From the NCBI GenBank assembly GCA_028818855.1, contig JAPPMY010000149.1:1-64000 (forward strand): a stretch of DNA of 64,000 nt, in the 5' to 3' direction. Source of the stretch: Rhodospirillales bacterium. Its GTDB lineage: Bacteria; Pseudomonadota; Alphaproteobacteria; UBA828. A model generated the notes under the pieces. It was not told where the DNA came from and did not search any database. It was given only the letters and a program-made list of their open reading frames with translations. This document shows positions 20,720 to 30,892 of this stretch, piece by piece. Position numbers and translations under genes: made by a program. Position 1 is the stretch's first letter, and each line of letters opens with the position of its first letter.

Positions 20720-21430
20720 CTATTCGTTGCTGAAGGCTTCCAGGTCGCCCAGATAGCCGAGGACGCGCTCCACCGGCTCGACATCGCCGAACTTGGCGTC
20801 GATGTCGAACAGGTTCCATTCGACGACGCCCGGCACCCGGTCGCCCACGCCCTCGCGGACGACGATGGGGCGGAAGCCCTCGGCGATCGCGTCCTCGGCG
20901 GAGTGGCGGACGCAGCCGGCCATGGTCACGCCGGTGATGATCACCGTGTCCACCCGCTGGGCGCGGAGATAGCCCGCGAGATAGGTGCCGTGGAACGCGC
21001 TCGCGCGCTTCTTCACGATCACCTGCTCGCCGCGATCGGGCATCGGCGCGATGCGCTCGTCGATCGCCGCCTCGGGCGAGCCCTCGCGGAGCGTCTCGAC
21101 CGGGATCTTCATGTGCCAGAGCCCGGTGTCGGCGCGCGGCCCGGTCGGGTCCTGGTAGGCCGTCGTGGTGTAGATCACGGGGATGTTCTTCTCCCGCGCA
21201 GCAGCCAGAAGCTGCTGATTCGCGGGGATGATCACCTCCATGTTGTCGCAGGTGAAGTTGTGGCCCGGCCTGGTCCACGCGTTGGCAAGGTCGATGATCA
21301 GCAGCGCCGGCCTGGTTCCGAAGCCGATGCGGCGCTGGAAGCCCCGCGTCTGGTAAATCTCGGAATCGGCGGCGAAGATGGTCTCGAGCGCCCGCCTGAT
21401 TTCCTCGTCGCGTGAAAGCTCCGCCGTCAT
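20720..21430 (-). CDS. Isochorismatase-fold cysteine hydrolase (N-carbamoylsarcosine amidase-like)
   Basis: RPALLIIDLANAWTRPGHNFTCDNMEVIIPANQQLL; catalytic region VIITGVTMAGCVRHSAEDAIAEGFRPIVV. Confidence 0.88.
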   Translation of the reverse strand: MTAELSRDEEIRRALETIFAADSEIYQTRGFQRRIGFGTRPALLIIDLANAWTRPGHNFTCDNMEVIIPANQQLLAAAREKNIPVIYTTTAYQDPTGPRADTGLWHMKIPVETLREGSPEAAIDERIAPMPDRGEQVIVKKRASAFHGTYLAGYLRAQRVDTVIITGVTMAGCVRHSAEDAIAEGFRPIVVREGVGDRVPGVVEWNLFDIDAKFGDVEPVERVLGYLGDLEAFSNE

Positions 21431-21585
21431 CCTCGATCCTCCTGCGCTGGATGGCCGCCGAGTGTAGCCGCGGGCCCGGCCGACTGCCAGCGGTGCGCCC
21501 CGCCGCGCGCGAGCGGAATCAAGACGGTTGACCCTGCCGCCGGCCGACGCCTAATTGAGTTGCGGACGCTGGTACGCGCGCCTGG

Positions 21586-21659
21586 GGCCGGGTGGCAGAG
21601 TGGCTATGCAGCGGACTGCAAATCCGTGTACGCCGGTTCGATTCCGGCCTCGGCCTCCA
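21586..21659 (+). tRNA. tRNA-Cys (anticodon GCA)
   Basis: ggccgggtggcagagtggctatgcagcggactGCAaatccgtgtacgccggttcgattccggcctcggccTCCA: cloverleaf arms pair, U73, encoded CCA. Confidence 0.95.
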
Positions 21660-21775
21660 ACACCTTCCCTCCGCTGGGAAAGTCTGCTTGCGGCGCCCGT
21701 CCCGTTTGTGCTGCGGCACGCGCGCGCCTCGTGGTAAGAAGGGCGCGTATGCACGGTCAAGAGGGGGCAGCCGGA

Positions 21776-22303
21776 ATGAGGCGCTCGCACATCGTCAAGG
21801 GGATGCTCGCCTGCGTCCTCCTCCTGGCTCTGGCGGGAGCCGGCTGTGAGAACGCGGGACCGACGGCGCCGCCGCCGGACACCTACGATCCCCGCTGGCG
21901 CGGCGCGCAGCAGGAAGGAAACAGCATCTTCGGCTCCGGCGTCTCGCTGTTCGGCGACGAGGAAGGCGGGCCGGCCGTCGGAATCGGGGTCAACGCCTTC
22001 CTCTGGCGGGCGACGCTGGACACGATCTCGTTCATGCCGCTGCTCTCGGCCGATCCCTTCGGCGGCGTGATCATCACCGACTGGTACACGCCGCCCGAGA
22101 CCCCCGACGAGCGCTTCAAGATGACCGTCTACATCCTGACGAGGGCGCTGCGCTCGGACGGCGTGCAGGTCACCGTCTTCCGCCAGGAACGCGGCGACGA
22201 CGGCGTGTGGCAGGACCGCGCGACCAACCCGGCCACCGCCGTCAGCCTGGAAGACAAGATTCTCGACCGCGCCCGGCAGATACGCACCGCCTCGCTCCAG
22301 TAG
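21776..22303 (+). CDS. DUF3576 domain-containing lipoprotein
   Basis: Lipobox ALAGAGCENAG; GSGVSLFGDEEGGPAVGIGVNAFLWRATLDTISFMPLLSADPFGGVIITDWY; upstream of leuS as in many Alphaproteobacteria. Confidence 0.88.
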   Translation: MRRSHIVKGMLACVLLLALAGAGCENAGPTAPPPDTYDPRWRGAQQEGNSIFGSGVSLFGDEEGGPAVGIGVNAFLWRATLDTISFMPLLSADPFGGVIITDWYTPPETPDERFKMTVYILTRALRSDGVQVTVFRQERGDDGVWQDRATNPATAVSLEDKILDRARQIRTASLQ

Positions 22304-22418
22304 CCGGAGATCCAGCGCCCGGCGGCCGTCCGCGCCGCGCGGCTGCGCTGCCCGGCCCGTCATGCTATAGGGACGCCGCTCTCCGGCAACGACCGGAACG
22401 ACGGAGCGGGCGCAGCTT

Positions 22419-24986
22419 ATGAGTGAGCGTTACGACGCGCAGGCGGTCGAGGCCAAGTGGCAGGCCGCCTGGGAGGACGCGGGTCTCTTCCGGGCGGAGC
22501 TGAGCGACGGGCGGCTGAGCTACTACGTGCTCGAGATGTTTCCCTACCCGTCCGGCCGCATCCACATGGGCCACGTGCGCAACTACACGATGGGCGACGT
22601 CGTGGCGCGCTACAAGCGGGCGCGGGGCTTCGACGTGCTGCACCCCATGGGCTGGGACGCCTTCGGCCTGCCGGCGGAGAACGCGGCCTTCGAGCGCGGC
22701 GTCCACCCCGCCGAGTGGACGTACGCGAACATCGCGACCATGCGCGGGCAGCTCCAGCTCATGGGGCTCTCGATCGACTGGGAGCGCGAGTTCGCCACCT
22801 GCCACCCGGGCTACTACGAGCACCAGCAGGCGCTCTTCCTCGACTTTCACGAGGCCGGGCTGGTCGAGAAGAAGGAGGCCTGGGTCAACTGGGACCCCGT
22901 CGACCGCACGGTGCTCGCCAACGAGCAGGTGGTGGACGGGCGCGGCTGGCGCTCGGGCGCGCTGATCGAGAAGCGCAGGCTTGCGCAGTGGTTCTTCCGC
23001 ATCACCCGCTTCGCCGATGAGCTGCTGGAGGCGCTGGAGGCGCTGCCGCGCTGGCCGGACAAGGTGCGGCTCATGCAGCGCAACTGGATCGGGCGCTCCG
23101 AAGGGGCGCGCATCCTCTTCCCCATCGAGGGACGCGACGGGGCGCTGGAGGTGTTCACCACGCGCCCGGACACGCTGTTCGGCGCGTCGTTCTGCGCGCT
23201 CTCGCCCAACCACCCGCTGGCGACGGCGCTGGCCGAATCCGATCCGGCGCTCGGCGAGTTCATCGCCGAGTGCAACCTCGCCGGCGTCGGCGAGCGCGAC
23301 ATCGAGGCCGCGGGCAAGCGCGGCTACGACACGGGGGTCCGGGTCCGGCATCCCTTCGACACGGAGCGCACGCTGCCGCTCTTTGTCGCGAACTTCGTGT
23401 TGATGGACTACGGCACCGGCGCGATCTTCGGCTGCCCCGCCCACGACCAGCGCGACCTCGATTTCGCCCGAAGCCAGGGCCTGCCCGTCATCCCCGTGGT
23501 GTGCCCGCCGGGCGCGGATGCGGCGTCGGTCGAGATCGGCGACGAGGCCTACGTCGGCGACGGGACGGCGATCAACTCCGACTTCCTCGACGGGCTCCCG
23601 GTGGCGGACGCCAAGGCGCGCGCCGTGGAGGCGCTGGCCGAACGTGGCGCCGGCGGCGCTGCGGTCAGCTACCGCCTGCGCGACTGGCTGATCTCGCGCC
23701 AGCGCTACTGGGGCTGCCCCATCCCGATGGTCCACTGCCCGTCCTGCGGCGTGGTGCCGGTGCCGCGGGACGAGTTGCCCGTGCGCCTGCCGGAGGACGT
23801 GACCTTCGATACGCCGGGCAACCCGCTCGACCGCCACCCTGCGTGGAAGAACACCACATGCCCGCGCTGCGGCGGCCCCGCCGAGCGGGACACCGACACG
23901 ATGGATACCTTCGTCGATTCCTCGTGGTACTTCGCGCGCTTCTGCGCGGCCCGCGCCGACGAGCCGCTACCGGCAGGCGACGTGGCGCCGTGGCTGCCGG
24001 TGGACCAGTACATCGGCGGCATCGAGCACGCGGTGCTGCACCTGCTCTACTCCCGCTTCTTCACCAAGGCGCTCAAGCTCTGCGGCCACCTCGACATCGA
24101 GGAGCCCTTCGCCGGCCTCTTCACCCAGGGCATGGTCTGCCACGAGACCTACCGCGACGACGACGGGCGCTGGTACTACCCCGACGAGGTGGAGACCCGC
24201 GCAGGCAGGCTCGTGGCGCGCGAGGACGGGCGCCCCGTCGCCGCCGGGCGCTCCGAGGCGATGAGCAAGTCCAAGCGCAACACGGTCGACCCCGAGGCGA
24301 TCATCGAGGCCTACGGCGCCGACACGGCCCGGCTCTTCATGCTCTCCGACAGCCCGCCGGAGCGCGACCTGGAGTGGACGGACACCGGCGTCAAGGGCGC
24401 GTGGCGCTACGTCGCCCAGCTCTGGCGCCTGGTCACCGCGCCCCCGGTCGCGCTGCCGCCGGCCGGCGGGACGGCCCCGGCCCGGGGCGCGCTGGCCCCC
24501 CCGCTGCGCGGGCTGCGCCGGACCATCCACAAGACCGTCGCCGGCGTGACAGACGACCTGGAGCGCTTTCGCTTCAACCGCGCGGTCGCGCGCGTGCGCG
24601 AGCTGACGAACGCGCTCGCGGCCATCGACGATGCGCCCGGCGCCGGCCACGTGATGCGGGAGGGGCTGGAGACGGCCATCCGCCTGCTGGGCCCGGTCGT
24701 GCCGCATCTCGCCGAAGAAGCCTGGCGCCATCTCGGCCATGACGGCTGGCTGGCCCGCGAGCCCTGGCCGGAAGCCGACCCGGCGCTGCTCGCCGACGAC
24801 GTCGTGGTCATCGCGGTGCAGGTGGACGGCAAGAAGCGGGCGACGATCTCGCTCCCGGCCGATCACGACAAGGCGGCGGCGGAGAGCGCCGCGATGGCGG
24901 ACGGCGGCGTGCGCCGGGCCCTTGCCGGCAAGGACGTGCGCAAGGTGATCGTCGTGCCCGGGCGGATCGTGAATGTGGTCACCTGA
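22419..24986 (+). CDS. leuS: Leucyl-tRNA synthetase
   Basis: [39 protein letters not shown] (KMSKS-like). Confidence 0.98.
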   Translation: MSERYDAQAVEAKWQAAWEDAGLFRAELSDGRLSYYVLEMFPYPSGRIHMGHVRNYTMGDVVARYKRARGFDVLHPMGWDAFGLPAENAAFERGVHPAEWTYANIATMRGQLQLMGLSIDWEREFATCHPGYYEHQQALFLDFHEAGLVEKKEAWVNWDPVDRTVLANEQVVDGRGWRSGALIEKRRLAQWFFRITRFADELLEALEALPRWPDKVRLMQRNWIGRSEGARILFPIEGRDGALEVFTTRPDTLFGASFCALSPNHPLATALAESDPALGEFIAECNLAGVGERDIEAAGKRGYDTGVRVRHPFDTERTLPLFVANFVLMDYGTGAIFGCPAHDQRDLDFARSQGLPVIPVVCPPGADAASVEIGDEAYVGDGTAINSDFLDGLPVADAKARAVEALAERGAGGAAVSYRLRDWLISRQRYWGCPIPMVHCPSCGVVPVPRDELPVRLPEDVTFDTPGNPLDRHPAWKNTTCPRCGGPAERDTDTMDTFVDSSWYFARFCAARADEPLPAGDVAPWLPVDQYIGGIEHAVLHLLYSRFFTKALKLCGHLDIEEPFAGLFTQGMVCHETYRDDDGRWYYPDEVETRAGRLVAREDGRPVAAGRSEAMSKSKRNTVDPEAIIEAYGADTARLFMLSDSPPERDLEWTDTGVKGAWRYVAQLWRLVTAPPVALPPAGGTAPARGALAPPLRGLRRTIHKTVAGVTDDLERFRFNRAVARVRELTNALAAIDDAPGAGHVMREGLETAIRLLGPVVPHLAEEAWRHLGHDGWLAREPWPEADPALLADDVVVIAVQVDGKKRATISLPADHDKAAAESAAMADGGVRRALAGKDVRKVIVVPGRIVNVVT

Positions 24987-25512
24987 CCGGCCGCGATCCC
25001 GCCTCGCGGCGCGCCCGTGGCGCCGGCCGACAGCCGCTCTCGCCCTCGCCCTCGCTCTCGTCCTTCTCGCCGCCTGCGCCGTCGAGCCGCTCTATGGCTC
25101 CCGCGCCGGCAAGGCGCGGGGCGGTGGGGCGGCGGCGATCGAGATCGCGCCGGTCAGGGACCGTGTCGGCCATATCGTGCGCAACTATCTGATCGACAGC
25201 CTCACGCCGAGAGGACAACCCGCGCAGCCCGACTACCGGCTCACGCTCTCGGTCGAGCAGAGCAAGAGGGCGCTGCTGATCCAGCACGACGACAGGGTGA
25301 CCCGGTACAACCTGACGCTCCGCGCCACGTTCTCGCTCCGGGATCGTGACGGCCGTGAGGTCTACAGGGATCGCGCGCGAGCGACCGGAAGCTTCAACGT
25401 GGTGGAGTCCGGCTTCGCCACCGCGACCGCCGAGCAGGACGCCGCCGAGGAGGCCGCACGGGTGCTGAGCGAGGACATCCTCACGCTGATACTCCTGCAC
25501 CTCCGCCAATGA
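24973..25512 (+). CDS. lptE: LPS assembly lipoprotein LptE
   Basis: Lipobox [12 protein letters not shown], immediately between leuS and holA; LptE-like sequence. Confidence 0.9.
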   Translation: MWSPDRPRSRLAARPWRRPTAALALALALVLLAACAVEPLYGSRAGKARGGGAAAIEIAPVRDRVGHIVRNYLIDSLTPRGQPAQPDYRLTLSVEQSKRALLIQHDDRVTRYNLTLRATFSLRDRDGREVYRDRARATGSFNVVESGFATATAEQDAAEEAARVLSEDILTLILLHLRQ

Positions 25513-25549
25513 GGCGCCCGCGACCCTCCAGCCCGCCCGCTGGCAGGCC

Positions 25550-26611
25550 GTGAAGATTGCGCCGGCCCGCGCCGAGCGGTTCTGCGCCGCGCCGGACGCG
25601 GGCATCCGGCTGGTGCTGATCTACGGGCCCAACGAAGGGCTGGTGCGGGCCCGGGCCGAAGCGTGCGTGCGCGCGGTGGCGGAGGATGCGGACGACCCCT
25701 TCCGCGTCACCAGCCTCGATCCGGCGCTGCTCCGGGACGAGCCGGGCAGGCTCGCCGACGAGGCGGCGGCGATGGCCCTCACCGGCGGCCGCCGCGCCGT
25801 GCGCCTGCGCGGCGTCACCGAGGCGGTGGTACCGGCGGTCCGCTCGTGCCTTGCCCTGCCCGACGTGGAGAGCCTGGTGGTGGCCGAAGCCGGCCCGCTC
25901 ACGCCGCGCTCCGGGCTCAGGAAGCTGTGCGAGCAGGAGCAGAGCCTCGCCGCCATCCCCTGCTACGACGAGAGCGCCGAGGGCGCCCGGGCGCTGATCG
26001 AGGGCTTCTGTGCCGAGTGGCGGATCGCGGCGGCGCCCGAGACCGTCGCCTGGCTCGCCGAGCGCCTCGGCAGCGACCGCCGCCAGATCGAGAACGGGGT
26101 CGAGACGCTCGCGGTCTTTCTCGGCGAACCGGGGCCCGAAGGCAGTACGCTCACGATGGAGGTCGCGGAGGCTTGCGTCGGCGATGCGGCCGAGGCGTCG
26201 GCGGATGCGGTCGCGCGCTTCGCCGTCGCGGGCGACCTCGAGGGGCTCGACCGCGCCATGTCGCGCGCGCTCTATGGCGGCGTGCAGCCGATCACCATCC
26301 TGCGCGCTGCGGCCCGGCGGCTCGCGCGCCTTCATCGCGTGGGCGGCGCGGTGGAGAGCGGCGCCAGCCGGGCGGACGCGATGGCTGCTCTCAGGCCGCC
26401 GGTCTTCCCGCGAGAGCGCGCCGCCTTCGCGCAGGAGCTGGCGCGCTGGCCGAGCGCGCGCGCGGCCGGCGGCCTCGGCCTGCTGACCCGCGCCGAGCGC
26501 GACTGCAAGGTCTCCGGCGGTGCGCCGGCGGCAATCTGCTCCGACGCCCTCCTCCGTATCGCGCGCGCGGCCCGCAGGGGGCAGCGCCGAAACGGCAACG
26601 AAACGGAGTGA
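25550..26611 (+). CDS. holA: DNA polymerase III subunit delta
   Basis: RLVLIYGPNEGLVRARAEACVRAV...ETVAWLAERLGSDRRQIENGVETLAVF. GTG start. Confidence 0.94.
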   Translation: MKIAPARAERFCAAPDAGIRLVLIYGPNEGLVRARAEACVRAVAEDADDPFRVTSLDPALLRDEPGRLADEAAAMALTGGRRAVRLRGVTEAVVPAVRSCLALPDVESLVVAEAGPLTPRSGLRKLCEQEQSLAAIPCYDESAEGARALIEGFCAEWRIAAAPETVAWLAERLGSDRRQIENGVETLAVFLGEPGPEGSTLTMEVAEACVGDAAEASADAVARFAVAGDLEGLDRAMSRALYGGVQPITILRAAARRLARLHRVGGAVESGASRADAMAALRPPVFPRERAAFAQELARWPSARAAGGLGLLTRAERDCKVSGGAPAAICSDALLRIARAARRGQRRNGNETE

Positions 26612-27010
26612 TACGTGCCGAGACGGACACCCTGACCTCTTCCGATCCGGTGCGGCATCGGCTGAACGGATTCCGGGGAGCCGGCGACTTCAGGGATGAT
26701 GTTCTGATCGCCCGACCCGATGACCGGGTCCGCACCCTTGCGCTCACCACGCCTGGATTGTAGATCACCAAGGCATCGAGAAGTCGAACAAATGCTTCAT
26801 CAAAGTTGAGAACCGCGGAGCAGCTTTACGGATTGGAAGCGCCTCCAGGGGTCAACTTGAGGGAACGATGTGCTTGTCCGGGTCCGACCAAGGATATCGC
26901 GCGAAACTGGCAGCTTTGGATGGGGCGACCGCAGGACGCTCGTCCGGTACTGAGCAGAAAGTGGCGGATTCCAAGGCTTTCGCGGCGCGCCGACCACGCC
27001 TGACGAAGCC

Positions 27011-28051
27011 ATGAACTCGGGAAGCCTGAACCTCTCCCGGTCCATGCGGAGGGCCTACCGGGACTGGAACGTCAACAGCCGCGTGGCGCGCCTGAACAAT
27101 TGGGTGGACAGGAGTCGAGAGGGCCAACCCGGCAGCCGTTCGTATGACCACACCGAGACGGTGAACGATTACTATGATTTGTGTAACGAACTCATGCAAT
27201 TCGGGTGGAACGAGTCCCTGCATTTTGCGCCATTGACGCCGGAAGAGACGCTCGAAGAGGCGATCGTCAGGCACCAGCGCCTGATGATCGAACGGTTGAG
27301 ACTGCAAGAGGGGATGAGGATCGTTGACATCGGCTGTGGCGTGGGCGGTCCCATGCGACGGGTCGCCAGAGAGTCCGGCGCGAACGTTGTCTGCCTCAAC
27401 AACAACAGACAGCAGCTCGACGAGGCCAGGCGGAGGAATCTCGAGGCGGGGCTCGACCACAAGGCGGAGTACATTCGATGCAGCTTCATGGATATGAGCG
27501 CCATCGAAGCCGACTCGTTCGATGCGGGTTATGCGATCGAGTCCACCTGCCACGCGCCTGACAAGGAACGCGCCTTTGCAGAGATCTTTCGCGTGCTGAA
27601 GCCGGGAGCGCTGTTCTGGGGCCAGGAGATGTGCATGACGGAAACGTTCGACCCGGACGACAGCCGTCACCGCGCAATCAAGGACGCGTTGATGCTGGGA
27701 ATAGCGCTGAACGACATCGCAACGTTCTCGGAGGTGAATCGGGCGCTCGAGTCCGTCGGATTCGACGTCATCGAAGCGATGAACAGGGACGTCAAGGACG
27801 GTCCGAGTACGCCTTGGTACCAGCCCATGGAAGGACAGAGCGGCACGTTGCGCAATGCGTTTCGCAGGACACCATTGGGTCGCAAGGCGATAATGGCAGG
27901 CCTGCGCCTGGCCGAGACTGTCAAACTCTTTCCCCAGGGTTCGGCAGCCGTTGTCCGCTTCATGGATAGAACGGCCGAGGCATATGTCGCGGGGGGAAAG
28001 ACGGGAATATTTTCACCGCTTTACTGCTTCCTGGCCCGCAAGCCCGGTTGA
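27011..28051 (+). CDS. Sterol C-24 methyltransferase (Erg6/SMT)-like SAM-dependent methyltransferase with C-terminal SMT domain
   Basis: HTETVNDYYDLCNELMQFGWNESLHFAP...MRIVDIGCGVGGPMRRVARESGANVVCLNNNRQQLDEARRRNLEAGL...YAIESTCHAPDKERAFAEIFRVLKPG...HRAIKDALMLGIALND...PWYQPMEG...RRTPLGRKAIMAGLRLAETVKLFPQGSAAVVRFMDRTAEAYVAGGKTGIFSPLYCFLARKP; recalls yeast Erg6 across the full length. Confidence 0.9.
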   Translation: MNSGSLNLSRSMRRAYRDWNVNSRVARLNNWVDRSREGQPGSRSYDHTETVNDYYDLCNELMQFGWNESLHFAPLTPEETLEEAIVRHQRLMIERLRLQEGMRIVDIGCGVGGPMRRVARESGANVVCLNNNRQQLDEARRRNLEAGLDHKAEYIRCSFMDMSAIEADSFDAGYAIESTCHAPDKERAFAEIFRVLKPGALFWGQEMCMTETFDPDDSRHRAIKDALMLGIALNDIATFSEVNRALESVGFDVIEAMNRDVKDGPSTPWYQPMEGQSGTLRNAFRRTPLGRKAIMAGLRLAETVKLFPQGSAAVVRFMDRTAEAYVAGGKTGIFSPLYCFLARKPG

Positions 28052-28767
28052 GCCGGGGAACTGCACGGTCAATCCGAATATCGGGTGCGGAAAAGAGACC
28101 CCACTGTGCAGCGCGTTGTTTATGAACGCGTATATGAAACTTGCTTGAACTTGTTTGTCGTTGCGAGAGGGTCCTTGGCCGCAACGCACAGTGGCCGACA
28201 AGCGGCGTGAGCCGGATTGCGTCCCGGGCACACACGCATATCGGGACGACAGGCGCTTCGTCGGCTCGGGCAGCGAGGCCGAATTCACGATCGCGCCGGG
28301 GAGTCGGCGCCCTGGTCTTGGCCAAGGGGGGAGCCCATCGCCCGGAGGCATGAGAATGTCGGTCGCACCAAGCGCCGGAGTCGTGATTGCCGACGTCACG
28401 TGCCGATGGCTCGCTCGAGCACGCCGATCTCGGCCGACACCGCCTTGTTGCCCAGCCCGTGGGCGAAGCGTAGACTCATGCTGCAGAGATCGGACTTGGA
28501 GCGCGCCGCACGGTGAGGATCGACCAGACCCTCCGTAAACGACCGTTGCTAATCCCCTGAAACCACGGTTGCCAGCGGACAGCCAGTACCGCGTGCCGTC
28601 GAAAAGTCCTTCAAAGTCCGACTCGGAGGACTACATTACAATGAACCTTGCTTCAGCGACGGATAACGGCTTGCCGCGCGTGTCTGCCCGTCGGCAAACC
28701 CTCATTCGACGCCGATGCCGCAGGATGACCGTTCGGACGTGCCGGGTGACCTGGGCGCAAGGAGGCC

Positions 28768-30777
28768 ATGGTTGACATGACTGTGACGGCCGCGCAGCTG
28801 TCGTTGCCCGAAGAGCTTGTCCTCATGCTCCTCAACGAGGAAACCGGGTACTTTCATCAGGTCCAGGGCTGGGAGCTGAACTGCGCCTTCGTCGGCGCAG
28901 TGCTTGCGGAGCTCTCTCTCCTCGAGCGCATCGACACGGACATGGACTCGCTGCTCGTTGTGGACCGGACGGAAACGGGCAACCCCATTCTCGATCCCAT
29001 CTTGACGCAAATCGCGGACGAACCGGAGCAGCGAAACGCGCAATTCTGGATTGAACGGCTCGCCGGACAGGCGGAGTCCGTCATCGATTCGACTCTGGAT
29101 CACCTGGTCCATCTGAAAATCCTGAGGCACCACGACGGTGACTTCTGGACGCTGGCTCCTGTTCAATACGACGGCTCCACGGAGGAGACTCCGCATGAGT
29201 TCATCAAAGCACGTATCAGCAAGTTCATCTATTCCAGCGTAATTCCTGATCCGCGGGACATGATCATCATTTGCCTCGTCAACACGTGCGACGTCTGGCG
29301 CTTCATATTCGAGCTGGATGACGAGGCCGAAGAACGCATCAAGTTTATCTGCAAAATGGACTTGATAGGACGTTCGATAGCTGCAGCGGTCGAGCACACC
29401 GTCGCCAGCCCATTGCTTCGGCGATCCTCCTTGAACAAACAGATACCGACGGTCTCGCTAGGTCGGCTGCTGCTCAATCCACACTTGCGCAAGGGCAACA
29501 TTCCGGCGGTCTTTGCGGACCTGGCAAAGCAATATGGTCCGGTGTTCCAGATCTGCCCGCCGTTCAAGAGACCCATGATCTTCCTCGCCAGCTCACAGAC
29601 GAACCACTGGGTGCAGAGGCACGGGCGGCTGCACCTGAGAGCCAGTGACTATTTTTCCGGCTTCGAAAAAATCTATGGTGCCCATGGCGTACTGCCTTCC
29701 CTGGACGGCGGCGACCATTTCCGGCTACGGAAGGCCATGTCTCCAGCGTTTTCTCGCGACAGGCTGGAAGGGCAGATGGACCAAGTCTACCACCAGGTCC
29801 GAAAGAATCTGTCGAGTTGGAAGGTTGAGGATTCCTATTCTGCAAGGCGATTGTGCCGGCTCATGGTCAATGCGCAACTTTCGTCGCTGTTCTTGGGCGT
29901 TGATTCGCAAGATATCATAGACGATCTCATCGCCTTCAAGGAACGAGCGCTCATCACGCACATTATGGAGGCCCTGCCCAAGTTCATGCTGAATACCCCG
30001 GGCATGAAGCGGCGGTCAAAAGTCGTCGATACATTGTTGCAACGGGTGCAGAGTTCCCACACGCCTGCCCAGCGGGCCGGTTGCCCGCGGGACCTGGCCG
30101 ATGACTGGTTGAGCCTGCACGCAAGCGATCCACAGTTGGTGCCGGAGGCGAACCTGCGTTTTGCTCTGTCTGCGGCGCTGGTGGCCAGTGTATACCTCGG
30201 CGATGCGCTGAACTTCGCGATTTACGCCATGGCCTCGCAGCCCTCGCTCTACGAGAAACTTAGGAGTGAGGCCGATGCCCTCTTCGACAACGGCGATCCC
30301 CTTGGTGCCGACTTCACCCCGGACGCGATCGACGTCACGCATCGCTTCCTGATGGAGTGCCTGCGCCTGTACCCGATCGTCCCGATGTCCATGCGGGACG
30401 TGATGAACACGTGCGTGGTCGAGGGCCACGAACTGCCGGTCGGGTCGCGGCTCCACATTGCCCAGACGGCCGCGCATTACATGGAGGAAGACTTCCCCGA
30501 TCCCTACACGTTCGATATCGACCGCTATCTGCCTCCCCGTAACGAGCACCGCAGTCATGGCTACGCGCCGTACGGGTTGGGCACGCACAGGTGCCTCGGT
30601 TCCAACTGGTTGAATCTGCAGTTGGCCGTCAACATACTGATGATCGCGCACCACTTCACGATCGAGGTGCATCCCACCAATTATAAGTTACGGTTCAGCC
30701 CGCTTCCGTCGATGAAGCCGAGCAAGAAGCTGAAGTACCGCATCGCCGAGCAGAGACACGAACTGCCCGTCCACTAG
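28768..30777 (+). CDS. GPP34 (GOLPH3/Vps74-like) domain - cytochrome P450 fusion protein
   Basis: N-terminus LSLPEELVLMLLNEETGYFHQ...AFVGAVLAELSLLERIDTDMDSLLVVDRTETGNPILDPILTQIADE...WIERLAGQ...LVHLKILRHHDGDF (GPP34); C-terminus P450 with ExxR (MECLRLYP), heme loop YAPYGLGTHRCLGSNW. Confidence 0.9.
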   Translation: MVDMTVTAAQLSLPEELVLMLLNEETGYFHQVQGWELNCAFVGAVLAELSLLERIDTDMDSLLVVDRTETGNPILDPILTQIADEPEQRNAQFWIERLAGQAESVIDSTLDHLVHLKILRHHDGDFWTLAPVQYDGSTEETPHEFIKARISKFIYSSVIPDPRDMIIICLVNTCDVWRFIFELDDEAEERIKFICKMDLIGRSIAAAVEHTVASPLLRRSSLNKQIPTVSLGRLLLNPHLRKGNIPAVFADLAKQYGPVFQICPPFKRPMIFLASSQTNHWVQRHGRLHLRASDYFSGFEKIYGAHGVLPSLDGGDHFRLRKAMSPAFSRDRLEGQMDQVYHQVRKNLSSWKVEDSYSARRLCRLMVNAQLSSLFLGVDSQDIIDDLIAFKERALITHIMEALPKFMLNTPGMKRRSKVVDTLLQRVQSSHTPAQRAGCPRDLADDWLSLHASDPQLVPEANLRFALSAALVASVYLGDALNFAIYAMASQPSLYEKLRSEADALFDNGDPLGADFTPDAIDVTHRFLMECLRLYPIVPMSMRDVMNTCVVEGHELPVGSRLHIAQTAAHYMEEDFPDPYTFDIDRYLPPRNEHRSHGYAPYGLGTHRCLGSNWLNLQLAVNILMIAHHFTIEVHPTNYKLRFSPLPSMKPSKKLKYRIAEQRHELPVH

Positions 30778-30892
30778 GCTAGGGGCTCCTGATCCGCGTC
30801 GCGGTATCGTGGAGAGTATCGTCGCTCTCTGGCCGGGCTGCCCCAGGCACGTGGCCGGGCCGCCCGATCGCAGGAAGCCCCAGGCGCTGCCG

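Noticed and set aside
21586-21659. tRNA-Cys as a possible mobile-element attachment site
   Set aside because: No integrase and no duplicated tRNA 3' end seen nearby; the flanking genes are ordinary.
28155-28538. 127-aa plus ORF between SMT and P450 as a gene
   Set aside because: No recognisable motif or ribosome-binding site; overlapped by equally plausible ORFs in other frames.
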